A stretch of 64,000 nucleotides of DNA from Oidiodendron maius Zn. Lineage: Eukaryota > Ascomycota > Leotiomycetes > Myxotrichaceae. Positions 37,878 through 49,401 of this stretch are shown here, in pieces (within the stretch, counting starts at the first letter, position 1; every line of letters begins with the position of its first letter). Under the pieces are notes generated by a model that was given only the letters and a program-made list of their open reading frames with translations, searched no databases and was not told the origin of the DNA. Made by a program: the position numbers and the translations under genes. The DNA lies in contig KN832880.1 in assembly GCA_000827325.1 (NCBI GenBank), positions 972,803 through 1,036,802 on the forward strand, given 5' to 3'.

Positions 37878-40120
37878 ATGCCCAGCAAATCGGCTTCAAG
37901 CCACTATAATGCGCCTAGTCATGACCGGAGAATTTATCCATCGCGACTGGAAGCTGGGCAAGAAGTTCGGTTAGCATGTCAGTCTTGCCACAGGCGAAAA
38001 ATCAAATGTGATAAGCTTAGCCCTTGCGCAAATTGCGAGAAGTCCGGAGTTGTCTGCATCCCAGTGCAGCGGGCGAGGTTGCCCCGAGGTCGAACCCTCA
38101 AGTCACTGAAGCCGAATGTAGAGAGGGAGTCTGAATTAAGAGATCGGGTGTCCAGGCTGGAACAACTGATAGGGAATCCGGATGCTGTGGAGGCTCGAAA
38201 TCATGATAACGCAATAACTGGCTCTACTGCTGACCAATTACAAGTCGTCCAGCATATAGTAGCTGGTACAGAGGGTGCTAATATTACTGGATACCAATCT
38301 CAAAGTCCTGACCCGGTGCTAAAACCCTCACTTTTTATGAATCATATATTTCCGACCAGGCAGCAGGTAAGTTCTCCTCTCAAGCCCCGGAATGAACGAA
38401 TAGCATATCAACTATGTTCAGATCCCAAGACTTCAAGGAAATGCGAGTGCCGTTGTCGGTGAACCAGATCGTGGTTTAGTAGATGCGAGCACGTGCGCAG
38501 GGAATCCGTCTAGCAACCTTGCTTCTTTGACGGAGTTGCAGATCAACGAGCAGCTGCTCCGTTTGTTCTTTATACAAGTAGACCCAGTAATCAAGATCAT
38601 CCACCAACCTTCCCTCACCAAGTATCTCCTGGAGGGCAAACCTTACCTCAAATATGATCCTCTTCATCCAGCGCCTGCCGCACTTGCTGCAGCTGTTCGT
38701 CTCACATCAGTATCTAGTCTTAGCAACGAGCAATGTGCTGAGTTATTTGCTACATCCAAAGAGTCAATGGTATCAAAATACCAGAAAGCCGCAGAAGATG
38801 CGTTGGCAAGAGTGGACTTCGTTATTACAAATGATATGACAGTCTTACAGGCATTTGTTCTATGTCTAGTATGTTTCACTTGGGAATGAACCAATATTCC
38901 GATAACCCTGCTTTGCTATAGCAGCTGATAAGCAATCTAAGGTGGCCACTCAATGTCTGGATCGAAGTCAGCGTGTCTGGACAATGCTTAGCATGGCCCT
39001 ACGTATTGGTCAGGCGATTTCTCTGCACTTGCATAACCCTTCATTTCCCCTTAATATATTCGAGCGAGAAATGCGAAAGCGACTGTGGCATGCAATCGGG
39101 CTACTTGACATCCAGGCATCGCTAGATCGTGCTTCTGAGCCAATGATGAAGATAGATTGGCTGCAATCTCTCCTTCCATCCAACTTGAATGACGACGACA
39201 TTGAAAATACATCCGAGACAATACCACCTTTGACCGAGACTAATTTTACCGATACGACATTTACTCTGATCTTGTGTCATTCACAATCTGCCATCCGGTC
39301 CCTCAATTTCAATGACTTTACGGAGCCTGTCGTAAGTGATATTCATATACGAGAGCAAGTAGTTACGAAGTTTCAGCAGACGGCATTGAGGCTACTATCA
39401 GAATGTCAACCTAAACGGCTTTCTTTCCACTGGTACACCGAAAGATTCACAGCATACATGCATGCTCTGCTACAATTAATTGCAGTGAGGCCATTGCAGC
39501 GGCATCCTAATTTCACACCACCCAAGATACGAGATTCTGGTCTCCTTAAATTGGCGGTTAAAGTTCTTGAAACGAATTATGAAATTTCATCAGACCCTCG
39601 GGGCATCCCGTGGCGTTGGTTTGGCAAACTATTCTTTCCTTGGCATGCCCTTGCAGTTGCAATCGCCGAAATCTGCGGTCAGAGAGACCCAGTCCTGTTT
39701 CAATCACATTGGCCACTTATTGAACAAGCCTATGACTATTTTGAGGGTCTGGAAGCAGATCCTAAACAAGCAGTTCTGTGGCAACCTATGAAAAATCTAA
39801 TGAAGCGCGCTCAAGTTCAAAAGGACAGTTTGCTTAGCACTGCCCCAGAGACAATGACGGTGGTATCAGAGCTCGCGAGTGACCCAACCATGCTCTTTAA
39901 CGTTAACCAATATGAAAGCGAACTTGCCAGCCGATCCTTAGAAGCAACGTTCAACACTATGGACATGTATTCAAATGTTTTTGACCTGATGGATTTTGGT
40001 AACATGGCGGAGGACTTTCTCTCAGCGGCTGCATGGTCAAATTATGAAAGTTTCATTGACGATATACATGAGAGCGGTTACCCTACGCTAGCACAATCAG
40101 GAGGCTTGGATAGAATCTAA
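37878..40120 (+). CDS. Zn2Cys6 transcription factor (Fungal_trans type)
   Basis: Three exons fit: 37878-38366, 38422-38868 and 38942-40120, giving 704 residues. The zinc cluster is near the N-terminus, CQSCHRRKIKC, DKLSPCANC and EKSGVVC, with cysteines at 34, 37, 44, 50, 53 and 60. A linker and coiled coil follow (ELRDRVSRLEQLI). The regulatory domain has LLRLFFIQVDPVIKIIHQPSL, QRVWTMLSMALRIGQAISLHL and FEREMRKRLWHAIGLLDIQAS. This layout is common for regulators inside secondary-metabolite clusters. It lies between the TAXI-like gene and the DUF1772, questin-oxidase-like and AvfA-like genes and is the natural candidate regulator of that group. Confidence 0.92.
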
Positions 40121-40224
40121 CCTCTTGACAGCGACAAGCGGACTTGGATTCCACCTAACACCAGAAATAAAGCCGTGCGTACAATACAAGCTAATTCTAT
40201 AATTTCGAGCTTTTCGGTACCAGA

Positions 40225-40855
40225 CTAGAGGAAAGTCGCTATCATCCCTACAACACTACCAGCCAGGGGCAGCATACTTCGAATCGCATTCAAGGCAATC
40301 CATTTACTGATGAGTATCTGAATCTCGAGGCCTGATTTGTCGGCGGATACCGCATCCATGTTGGCTTTTGAGACCAGCGCGTTAAGGTTTCCTCTCATGA
40401 AGATAAGCGTGAAAGGAATGATGCCCAGTGTAAGGAAGGAAGCCGTGCCGTACAAGGTCGAGATTTCCCACGCCATCGGTCCGGCGACATTCTTCGTGGA
40501 ACGACTCGCCCACGCAAGATAGAGGAATGAAAAAGCTGTGGCAGCTGCAATAGGAGGGTTTTGTGCTTTGCCACCTTCGTAAATGCTCCTCCACTGCTTA
40601 ACTACCGTAGAGGCGGATGCTGAGCCCTCGTTACAGGAGCGGAGGAGCGCGGGTGCGGCTACGAAGCTAAAAGCGGCGATATTGCCTATGAATTGTACCA
40701 AAAAAAGTCAGCTATAAAGGCCATCCTCTGTTTCATTGTTTCCACTTATTTACGTGGTATAATTGATAGGAGAGTTGGTACTGACCCGAGAGCCAAGCCG
40801 CGCCGGTGAGCCCTAGAAGTTGGGCCAAGCGGAAGCCGAGAGGTAAAGCACTCAT
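40225..40855 (-). CDS. DUF1772 integral membrane protein, anthrone-oxygenase-like
   Basis: Two exons fit: 40855-40786 and 40685-40225, giving 176 residues. The start at 40855 gives MSALPLGFRLAQLLGLTGAAWLSG leading in phase into NIAAFSFVAAPALLRS. Four hydrophobic segments are visible. Family hallmarks are W-R-x-IYEGGKAQNPP after helix 1, ISTLYGTASFLTLGIIPFTLIFM in the middle, and SKWIALNAIRSMLPLAGSVVGM at the end. In anthraquinone and aflatoxin-type pathways, members such as HypC-like and emodin-anthrone oxygenase-like proteins oxidise anthrones to anthraquinones; others have no known role. It is convergent with the regulator, 104 bp apart. Confidence 0.85.
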
Positions 40856-41134
40856 ACTGAACTTGTATCTTTTAACTGTTGGGAATCTGGGAAGGGTTGT
40901 AAGAAGTGAGAGTCTTGGATTCTATCAAGTTGCGTTAAATTCGGGCCAGACGACTATCTTATACTGCACACACTTGCGAAAATCGTGACATCATAAGCAA
41001 AGTAATATGTAATTATACTAAGGCCCAGATTCTTCTAGACCTTCAGAACCTTCGTAACCAATGTGTATCAGGGGCTGGAACTTATCTCTAGGTAACATCA
41101 TAGCTTCGACACTAGTGGCCAGATTTAAATTGCA
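40856..41134. other. intergenic upstream of DUF1772 gene
   Basis: This is the promoter side of the DUF1772 gene leading up to the transposon relic. No gene was seen. Confidence 0.4.
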
Positions 41135-42714
41135 TTCGGTCTACAAAACCCGCAAAACCCGCAAACCCGCAAAGGCCGACTAAATGAACACAGCGCGAGA
41201 AAACGTTGCCGGTAGCGACTGATTTCTCAAGGCTGCAAAGAATAGCATAATGCTGTAATACTGTTGAATCTAGAACATGGATAATTAGAAATCGTAGCAC
41301 ATGCCATTTAGCTAATAAAGCTATGGTTCCTCCTATCCTTGCATCGCTATACAATGAGTCGTCATTGCAGCTCTCAAACTCAAGGCGATTCTAGATAAAT
41401 ATCGAGCAAAGCCACCCAACCACCCAGCTATCCTCGTCTGATAGCTCTTCTTACTGTCCTAACGGAATAATGTTGTTGTAGAGGTCTGACAGCAATTTAT
41501 AATGTATTAAAAGCACTAAATCAACTAAAGGGTTATAGAGGTGCGTACTCCCTAATATATTGACTAAAAGCTCCTCTAGGCAGTAAAGCCTTTTTATACT
41601 GGGCACGATACATCGTGGTAGATACCAGTGGGCTGGTCGTCCACGTGAGAAGATTTGCCGGGGTTGTAGTACGGCCTGGCGGAGAGTAATTGAAACCTGC
41701 GAATGGTTTCCGGGGAGACGTTCCTAGCGATAAGCCAGCGAAACATGCGCACAGTAGTTTCCGGGTAGCTGGCCTTAAACTGGTGAAACTTGCATGAACG
41801 GGTAGTTTCGAAGACGTCCCTAGCATCAGAGGATGTCCTAAATTTCCTCCAGGACGAAGAGGTAAGTACATGGCCTAGTCATTGCACATCTGTCAATGAG
41901 ATCTGGGCAAAATATGCGCCAGAATTTGCTCGCATACGTGAATGTGAAGAGTCATTACTGGTCAAGCCATCAGGCCCGTTAAATGCCACAATATGCACCC
42001 ATTGGCACTATCCTACGTTTAACACAAATTGTACTATATCTGCGAAAGGGTGCGAGAAGGGTCGTGACACCCAGGCTGCGAATGGATATCCGACCCTGAA
42101 GAAGTGGCACGAGACCCAGGCTGCAAATGGAGGATATCCGAGCCTGAAGAAGGGGCGCGAGACCTAGGCTATAGCTTTTGAAATGGTAGCGAGCGCTAAG
42201 TGGCAAGCTCTTCGAAATGGTCCTGATTTATTCTGGGAGAGGAGCGAAAAGAAGATCGATCAAAATCGCGCTAAAAGGCGCCATGAGCTTGATAGCCAGT
42301 CATGGCAGGATAGAGCAAAGTTTATGTCTAAGTTAGTAAAGCGCTAGTACATTGCTTGGTATAGTTATGAAAATCCAAATGGCCTTCGATATGAGGGCGA
42401 TGAGGATGAGGATATTCCTCAGGGATTAGCCTCTAATTCTTGTTTAGTAACAAGGCCACTATATACATAGTGGTCGGGGAACGACCAACACCTATACGCG
42501 GTGCTCCTTACGAACCTTTATCTCTAATATAGAGCATAGAGAGCCGAGATTGAGTCACTATAATATTATTACTATAGTGATAGATATTTTATATTAGAGG
42601 TTACCAGATTAAAGGGTTCATTAAGTTAAGTGTAGAATTAGTTATATTGTCTAAGGTTTCAGGTTTATATAAATACACCGGCTTTTGCGGGTTTTGTAAA
42701 TCTGATAGACCGAA
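41135..42714. mobile_element. hAT-like DNA transposon relic, about 1.6 kb
   Basis: The left end reads TTCGGTCTACAAAACCCGC followed by two more ACCCGC units. The right end, complemented, reads TTCGGTCTA, a short insert, then ACAAAACCCGCAAAAGCCGG. Terminal inverted repeats followed by subterminal ACCCGC repeats are typical of fungal and plant hAT ends. The interior has only short frames, none of them a recognisable transposase, so it is non-autonomous or decayed. No clear 8-bp target duplication is visible at these borders. Part of the interior near 42180-42340 looks like degraded coding sequence. Confidence 0.65.
42064..42170 (+). repeat. short tandem repeat of 47-48 bp units
   Basis: Two full copies (42064-42110 and 42111-42158) and the start of a third share CCCAGGCTGC, ATGG, ATATCCGA, CCTGAAGAAG and a GAGAC/GTGAC junction. 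They lie inside the hAT-like relic. Confidence 0.75.
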
Positions 42715-42863
42715 CCCCACTTCAATATGGCTACTAGTGTTATCACCTTGTCATTTGGTCAGAAACAGATCGCCCCGTATAAATTAACACTACTATGAAG
42801 AAAGAGTTCTTACACCTCCTCTTATAAAAATCACAAGACTACCGAAACGAGCATAATCCAACA

Positions 42864-44336
42864 ATGTCCACCGTAGCGTCGATCTATATCCCAAAGACTG
42901 TCCGTCTTCCTCCGGCTTCAGGGAGAGACTTTCTCGACCCTGCCCCAATTTTCGATGTGACGAAATTGTCCGATGAGCGTACACAGACTCTGCGACGCCT
43001 GCTTGAAGAAGGCCACATCACCGTGGCACCGCTCCGTAATCCGAAATTATTTCTCCATAGTCATCTACCTCTTGTTTGTTCCCCACCACCGAAATCGCGC
43101 CCCTTTCATTTTCATTTTCTGATCGGCGTCATCTCACATCACTCAGCTTCTAGGGTCTGCTTATGGGCTCGGTGCGACCAGCGAGCAATTGATAAAGACA
43201 TATGAACACAATATAACATCCTTGATGCGCGTAGATGAGACTTTTATTCGAGGCGAATCGATATCAAAGGAGAATTGGAGAGAGCATCTCAGCCAAAAGC
43301 AGTTCGTTTTCTGTCCACTGATACTTTCTGTAAGTACTCATAGGCTTAAACAGGTATACGGTAGCATTTGTGGATTTTTTTGATAAAGAAGTGAAAGACA
43401 ACGGTGGAGATTGGAAAAAGGTTCTAGAGGAATATTTGTATTCCGGGACATCTCCTCTCATTAATGGATTCAGTGGAGGTCGTATGTATTCCATTCCTTC
43501 TCGCACTATTAGCGATCGCTAAAGAAATACTAATACAAAACCTAGTTGGACATCCCTTTATTTACCTAGCCTATGCATATGAGTATCAGAGCAAAGAAGT
43601 TGCGACACAAGCACTTAGTCTGGGTTGTACCGAACGTGACTTACTCCACGGTCTTCTCGATGAACCTCCTCCAGATAACTCGACATACAAGACAGATTCT
43701 CTTGCAGAAGTGTTAAAACGGGTGCGAGAAGATAAACGCTTTGATGGATTGGTCCCAGTGCAAGGTATAACTAGTGTTGGGATCGTCGTAGAGAGGCGCC
43801 TAGACGTTGTTCTGGAACACTGGAACGCATGGGAGGTGAAAGATACAGTCCAGCAGCTCGAGCAGTGTTGCGATCTGGGGGTCTTAGTTGCGATCAGTAG
43901 CGGTGATCCCGATAAGTCGTTTGATTTCTACCACGCCCATATTATGACGGTTTCACATGCTCTACGCGATCTATTTCAATTTTTCCCTAAGGAACGGCAT
44001 ATATCAATCTTGAAACAGTATGCCCTCTTCACGATATTGATCTACATTGTTCAATTCAGGTGTGCATTTGGCATCGAGGAAATTGAATCTATTCAGCTCA
44101 ACGGCAAGGATTGGAATTGGGTGACTGAGAATGCCTTAAATCACAAGTGGGCTTTAGATGAGCACTTCTTCAAGGTCGCACGGGCACCGAAGGTATTTGC
44201 AGAGACATTCGGTAACAAGAATGGCTTCTACTTGAAAGCAGCCATTAAATTTATAACAGAATTTAGAGGCTGGGAGGGATTTGGACTTGGTGTAGACGGC
44301 TTCCTTCCAAACCGGGATGGGTATATTCCGGAATGA
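42864..44336 (+). CDS. questin-oxidase-like (AflY/DUF4243 family) protein
   Basis: Four exons fit: 42864-43073, 43147-43301, 43354-43478 and 43546-44336, giving 426 residues. The frame reads HSHLPL then LLGSAYGLGATSEQLIKTYE, the N-terminal hallmark of this family, then TFIRGESISKENWREHLSQKQ joined to YTVAFVDFFDKEV. Next come GDWKKVLEEYLYSG, GHPFIYLAYAYEYQSKEVATQALSL, and a C-terminal half with ITSVGIVVERR and FYHAHIMTVSHALRDL. Known members catalyse Baeyer-Villiger-type ring cleavage of anthraquinones in geodin- and aflatoxin-type pathways; they do not look like FAD monooxygenases. It is not secreted. The neighbours (DUF1772, AvfA-like, zinc-cluster regulator) point to an aromatic polyketide tailoring set. 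Confidence 0.87.
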
Positions 44337-44971
44337 AACATTAAAGGCCTCAACCCACTGATTGCAGTTGATACACTCAATCATTTTCTAGTCGAGATGT
44401 AAATTCGATTTGATTGTTTTACGTGAAGGGGCTAAAATTGCGGTTCCATAAACAATGGACCTACCCAGTATAGCTGATCATAAACGAGCAGTTCTCTAAA
44501 TAAGAAATATTGTAAATGTCAATTGATTGGTCTTCTATAAGTTACTAGGTAAAAAGATGGATTTAATCATACCACCTGACATACAAGACTGTGTCCGACG
44601 GTGACGAACATTTTGCAAGAGCCACTAATCTACTACAATTTTGTATAGTTTAGTAAGACTAATATTGAGCAAATCTTCCGTGACTGTTTCCCCGGACGTC
44701 CCACATGTCCCGCAAGGGTGAATCCTGTCCATGTCGGGCCTGGTGACCACCACTTCTAGGGACGTTTGTGGGACGGACTAGGATTGCCAATAGCTTCCTC
44801 GGCTGCAGAACCGCCTTGGAGTAACTTAAATATGCTTAAAGAAATACTATATTTCTTCGGGCCCTTCAGAGCAGCGGATCATGTCCGCCACGATTGTTAT
44901 TAAAAGTCTGACACAGCTGGCAGGATAGCAAAATTATTGCGCCTGAATACCACAGCTACCGTTACTGAAAT
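44337..44971. other. intergenic, nothing recognised
   Basis: This lies between two same-direction genes and should hold the promoter of the second. No coding signal was seen. Confidence 0.5.
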
Positions 44972-45810
44972 ATGTATGATTTGATGGCAATGGCGGCTCC
45001 AACCACAATCCCGCCTACTATATGCCTTCTCGGCGCGATAGGAAAGACTGGTAGGGTCGTACTGAGCTTGCTTCTTGCCATGGATCTCTATAATTTGAAA
45101 ATTTATGCCCGCTCCAAGGCGAAACTCGTGGACATATTTCCCGATATCACGTCCAATCTGCGGGTCCAACTGTACATTGGCCTAGTCACCGATATGAGTT
45201 TGATAGAGAAATGTCTATCTGGCTCTCGGATCATTAGCGTTACGCTTGGGAACAATAATTTCGCTCCCACTACAGTCTTAAGAGAGTCGGCTTACTCTAT
45301 CGTCACCGCTTTGAATGCTTTCAAACTACGTGGTGATACCTGGCAAAAGCCTCGAATGATCTATTTATCATCTTCTTCAGAAAACAAGCGATTTATAGAA
45401 GATCGCCCAAATTGGTACATTGGCTGATTAAGACTGCATTCCAAAACGGCTACGCCGATCTAGAAGCGGCACAGCGTACGATTCTGGCAGATCCATCTCT
45501 GGTCTCGGTTCTGTTGGTGCAACCCGGTGTGCTGATAGAGGAAGAAGATACAGGATGCGAAATAAGCTCGGAATCTGTGAAATTAGCTTGCTCGTATGAG
45601 GACATCGGCGCAGCATTTGTGGAATTTGCCCAGAACGGTGCTTATGAAAAGCTGAATGAAGTGGGGGTCTCAAGCCAACTAGGGGATAGAGCCATAAGGT
45701 ATGCTCCAATAATCTTTAGTAGGATTTCAATGTGTTTGTTCGTTTGCTATTTCCCTGGAGGCGTGGCGATAAGAGAAGCACTGAAAAGTGTATTTTCTTG
45801 GACATCCTAA
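44972..45810 (+). pseudogene. AvfA-like NAD(P)-binding (NmrA/SDR-a type) gene with frameshift
   Basis: The N-terminal part has a Rossmann start, ICLLGAIGKTGRVVLSLLLA (GxxGxxG), then LKIYARSKAKL and MIYLSSSSENKRF. The frame ends soon after RPNW at about 45,425. The family's continuation, VHWLIKTAFQNGYADLEAAQ, SVLLVQPGVLIEE and SYEDIGAAFVEFA, runs in a different frame from about 45,412 to 45,810. The only GT...AG pair at the junction would be an 18-nt intron, which is too short, so a one-base deletion or a sequencing error is likely. AvfA-like proteins take part in averufin-stage oxidation in aflatoxin-type pathways and in other anthraquinone clusters. The start could be the first, second or third of three close ATGs. 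Confidence 0.72.
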
Positions 45811-47005
45811 AGACCTAACCTTATCTACAAGGGGCCGCTTTATATAATTGTTCCACGAGGATTGCTCTGGTTAGCATTTGCATTTCCAAAGAAACCACAA
45901 CAAATCAAATATTTACCGAGTAATATTGATTTCATGCAATGAACGGTTGGGGCACGCACAAGATGATCTCAGTCACAAACCTCGGACGCAGATTGTCGTT
46001 TCAAAGGAGCGGAAGGCTCGTAAAGCTTCAGGAACAGGGCTCGTTCCATCTGACTAGCCACCGCGTGCGATCATTCGTGGATGTAATAGAACGCTCTCAA
46101 GCCCACAATTTGGAACTTAGGTAATAGGATGAAGAATTTGATTCTTCTCATCGATTTGGGCTCCCCAAGGAAACCCGTATCTACATATCCCTCTGATTTC
46201 TGGCCTCGGATGGCCGGTTAAGATTTGTTTCCGGAGTTGACATGACTGCCATATTCTCAGTATATAGCAAAAGCGCTTGCTGGCAAGGGGTAGATCGCCC
46301 TCCGCAGCACCAAGGATTTAGATACAAATTGGATCAAATATGGGGGAGGCCATTGTTTTCCGAGATCGTTATAGACACTACCTTACTTAGTCTCTTTTGA
46401 CATTAGTAGCCTTATTACTACCCCACCCCTCCTCCCCCTGCGCCGCCCATGATAATGCTGTCTAGCCATAAGTATTCTTGCAGTTCACGATCACGCTGAT
46501 ATTTCTGCGATCCATTAGCAGTTTCACCATTTCCACGTCCCTCCTATTTACCGTCCGCAGACTTCGATTTTGCTCCTCGACAGACAGACTATTCCAACTG
46601 GACTTTGATGCTCACTCAGTATACCTGGCCAGTCGCCAATGTACTGATTTCTTCTTGGCCGAAGGAATTATGCGCGATTCCTCTCTTTACTAGGCTGACT
46701 TGTTCTTTTTCCGAACGCTATAGGCTAGTAGATATAGATCCAAAAACTTATCTAACTCCCATTGCTGGCACTCACCGTGAGCGTCTGGATTGACAACTAA
46801 TAATAAGCATTTAGTCTTGATTGAAAGTTATTTTCCCAGTGCTGGCTTTAAATGCTAGAAGAAATAATCACGTGAAATGGTTTTTTGAGCAACAGGGTCA
46901 CCACTTAGATACTCTGAACATGCTTCAACATCCTGCATTGATGTGGACGTGCTTTCAGTCTACTTTCTATCTTTTGAACGTGTCACTACCCTCCTATTTA
47001 CAATC
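45811..47005. other. intergenic, nothing recognised
   Basis: Open frames of 60-80 codons on the plus strand lack domains. This is also the 3' flank of the second GH5 gene. Confidence 0.5.
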
Positions 47006-48679
47006 TCAGAGACACTGTGAGTACCATGGATTGGAGTATGTGCAGGTCCCGGAAGCACACACTGTAGAACCCGTATACCCGATTCCTCCACATTGTCCCC
47101 ACATAGGCACCCCTGTTGGGGTTGCCGATGGGCTAGAAGTACTCGTAGTCTTGGTTGTGGTGCCGGTAGCACTGCTGCTGCTGGAGACAACTCCGCCGCC
47201 ACCATTGACACTCGAAATGCCCGTCTTCTGAAGCGTGGATGGCAGCAACGGCTGAATCTCGTCTAACCACACCGTGGTATACATTCCAGGGCTCCCATCA
47301 GACGCTGTGCTTCCTGGTTCCAAACTCCCCCACTGCTCTGAATTTGCACAGCATGCGCTGTAGCTGCCCCACAGAGGTCCGGCTGCCCATGCGGACCAGC
47401 CAATGTATACATCGTTCTGTGCCATGTAGTCGATAATACCTGTAATATAACTGTCGCACTGGGTACCGTTTGCCCCGCCGAACTCGGTAATCATGGCTTT
47501 AAAACCGTATTGTTGTAGCCAGGAGGTGAGGGGAGCAAGATTAGCGGCCGCTGTTTGAGAACATACTGAGTGGGAGCCAGAGAAATCGGAGTCGAGGTAT
47601 TCATGAATGTCAAAAGCTAGTGATTATAGTCAGTAGATTTATCAGTAGTTGGAGAGATTGTATATATACCCAAGTTATTCTTTGGGTCTGTAATCATGTA
47701 CATCACAGCACTAGATGCCGGGGAGTTGCCAGTATAGTCTTGAGTCCAGGAGTGGCCACCAGTATACCCATTTCCTGGAGCAAGGATTCTCCATAGTAGT
47801 CAGCATAAATTTTATATTCGAAGAATATTTTGCGTCTTACAGTTGGTTTGCGCCAGCGGCACGGATAGCATTAACAGCGGCTTGATCATTTGTGAGAATG
47901 AGGTTAGTGTCCATGTCATGAGGCTGTAACTTGTTAGTATTCTCGTTCCCTAAATGGGGTGGAAGCTAATACATACCTCATTCATGAGTCCAAAAATAAC
48001 CTTCTCATTTGAAGCAAATCGCCCGGCAAGTTCGCCCCAGAACGCAGCAAATTGTGCAGTGGTAGCGGCCTTGGAGTCGGTAGTATCACCGATGATGCTA
48101 CCGGTGGTTGGCTGTTGAGAGGGGTTATTGTATCTCATATAGTTATGAGGATCAAGGATGCAGTAAGCTCCCTTCGTAACAGTAATATAATTTACCGCGC
48201 TGGCGAATTCGGAGTAGTACTAGATTATATTTAGTTACTCTTGAAGTCCAAGGAGAAAGGGAACCAACAGTCTCATTGAACGTTGATCCAAGACCGGTTG
48301 CGAGTGGACACATGCGCTCAAGTAAGAATGCCACTCGAAACAGGTTAATCTAATTTACGTCTTCGGCATCAGTAATATTCTCTTTATATCAAATTAAAAA
48401 AAAACTCAAGCAAACTAACATGATTTTGGTCAACATAGACATCAACAGTGGCCTCGTTGATGAATTGGTAGTCCACACCAAACCGGCCGGGCAGGCCAGT
48501 ACCGACTGTTGCTGAGCTACCTTCACCAATTAGCATATCTTTTTGCAGCTCAGATTAATACGCAGCTTACTATAGACACCAAATTCACCACCACTTTCGG
48601 CAACACCTGCATAGTATATGGTAGCAGCAGCCGTGCTGGCCATGAGAACTACAGCGGCGACGAATCGTTGGGCCAACAT
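47006..48679 (-). CDS. GH5 endoglucanase (EG2/Cel5-like) with C-terminal CBM1
   Basis: Seven exons fit: 48679-48571, 48520-48420, 48349-48269, 48219-47977, 47923-47841, 47788-47670 and 47616-47006, giving 448 residues. The start gives a signal peptide ([19 protein letters not shown]). The catalytic domain begins with [13 protein letters not shown] and continues [45 protein letters not shown], the acid/base Glu178 in FGLMNEPHDMD, and the nucleophile Glu290 in [12 protein letters not shown] Ser/Thr linker leads to a full CBM1 ([28 protein letters not shown]). This is the classical secreted endo-beta-1,4-glucanase layout with the CBM at the C-terminus. It differs clearly in sequence from the GH5 at 9-11 kb, so the two are not recent duplicates. 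Confidence 0.95.
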
Positions 48680-48854
48680 CTTCAGTTCTTGCCAGTTCAA
48701 TTTGCCTATACTAGTTCAAACTACGGAATGTGGGAGCAGACCATAAGATATAACGGCAGGAGAGAGAAGGGGCCACGTATATCTGATGGCATCCTGGGCA
48801 AATATTATTCCTGTTTGCCTATTTAATAAAGGGGAAAATGCCCAGTTGCCGCGG

Positions 48855-48860
48855 GCGGGG
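48855..48860 (+). promoter_or_regulatory. CreA-type hexamer in second GH5 promoter
   Basis: GCGGGG lies about 180 bp upstream of the GH5 start and fits SYGGRG. A lone hexamer is weak evidence. Confidence 0.25.
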
Positions 48861-49089
48861 TTTGGTTTATGGCTGTATAGCAGAATTGCAGTTATGCATA
48901 AATAGGATGTGGATCATTCTAATCCCGTGCAGGGTTTTAGTGGTGAAGAATTCCTAGTTTGGCGGCTTCCGACTCCGCCGGCCCCGTGTGCCGCACTGTA
49001 GAGGGGAACCCGGGTGAACTGGTGAAAGTCGCGCGGAAGATGTCCTGTTGCCATCCTTCAATCTTAGGCCGTTGGGAAAGCTGGCATGT

Positions 49090-49140
49090 AACCCCATCTG
49101 GCAACCAACCCCATCTGGAAGTCAACCCCATCTGGCGGTC
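49090..49140 (+). repeat. 17-bp tandem repeat, three copies
   Basis: The unit AACCCCATCTGG plus five variable bases is repeated three times in exact 17-bp register. Confidence 0.92.
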
Positions 49141-49401
49141 CGAAAAATATTGAGCAGACCGAAAGTCGTGGTGGAGCATGACATTCGAGAAGAGCGGTTG
49201 ATGTCCATTTAGCAAATATTGGACGGTAATTTAGGTGATGCATTTTGGTCGACTTGCTGCAAAGAAGCCGAGGTCCATTTAAATGCCTAAATAGTTGCTC
49301 CCTTCCTAATTTCCGTCCTACCCCTCAGGCGTTCCCTGACAAAATCTCGAGTAAACAATCACATGTCCATAAAGGAGGCTAGTCGCGAAGAAATACGATA
49401 A

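Larger units (their letters stand above)
48680..49401. other. promoter side of GH5 gene, no other gene
   Basis: This contains a CreA-like GCGGGG at 48855-48860 and a 17-bp tandem repeat at 49090-49140. No coding signal was seen. Confidence 0.5.

Noticed and set aside
41533-42167. Frames of 112 and 125 codons inside the hAT-like relic as a transposase
   Set aside because: They have no hAT dimerisation or catalytic motifs, and part of one frame is the 47-48-bp tandem repeat.
45412-45430. An 18-nt intron joining the two AvfA-like halves
   Set aside because: Far below the minimum intron size seen elsewhere in the window; a frameshift is simpler.
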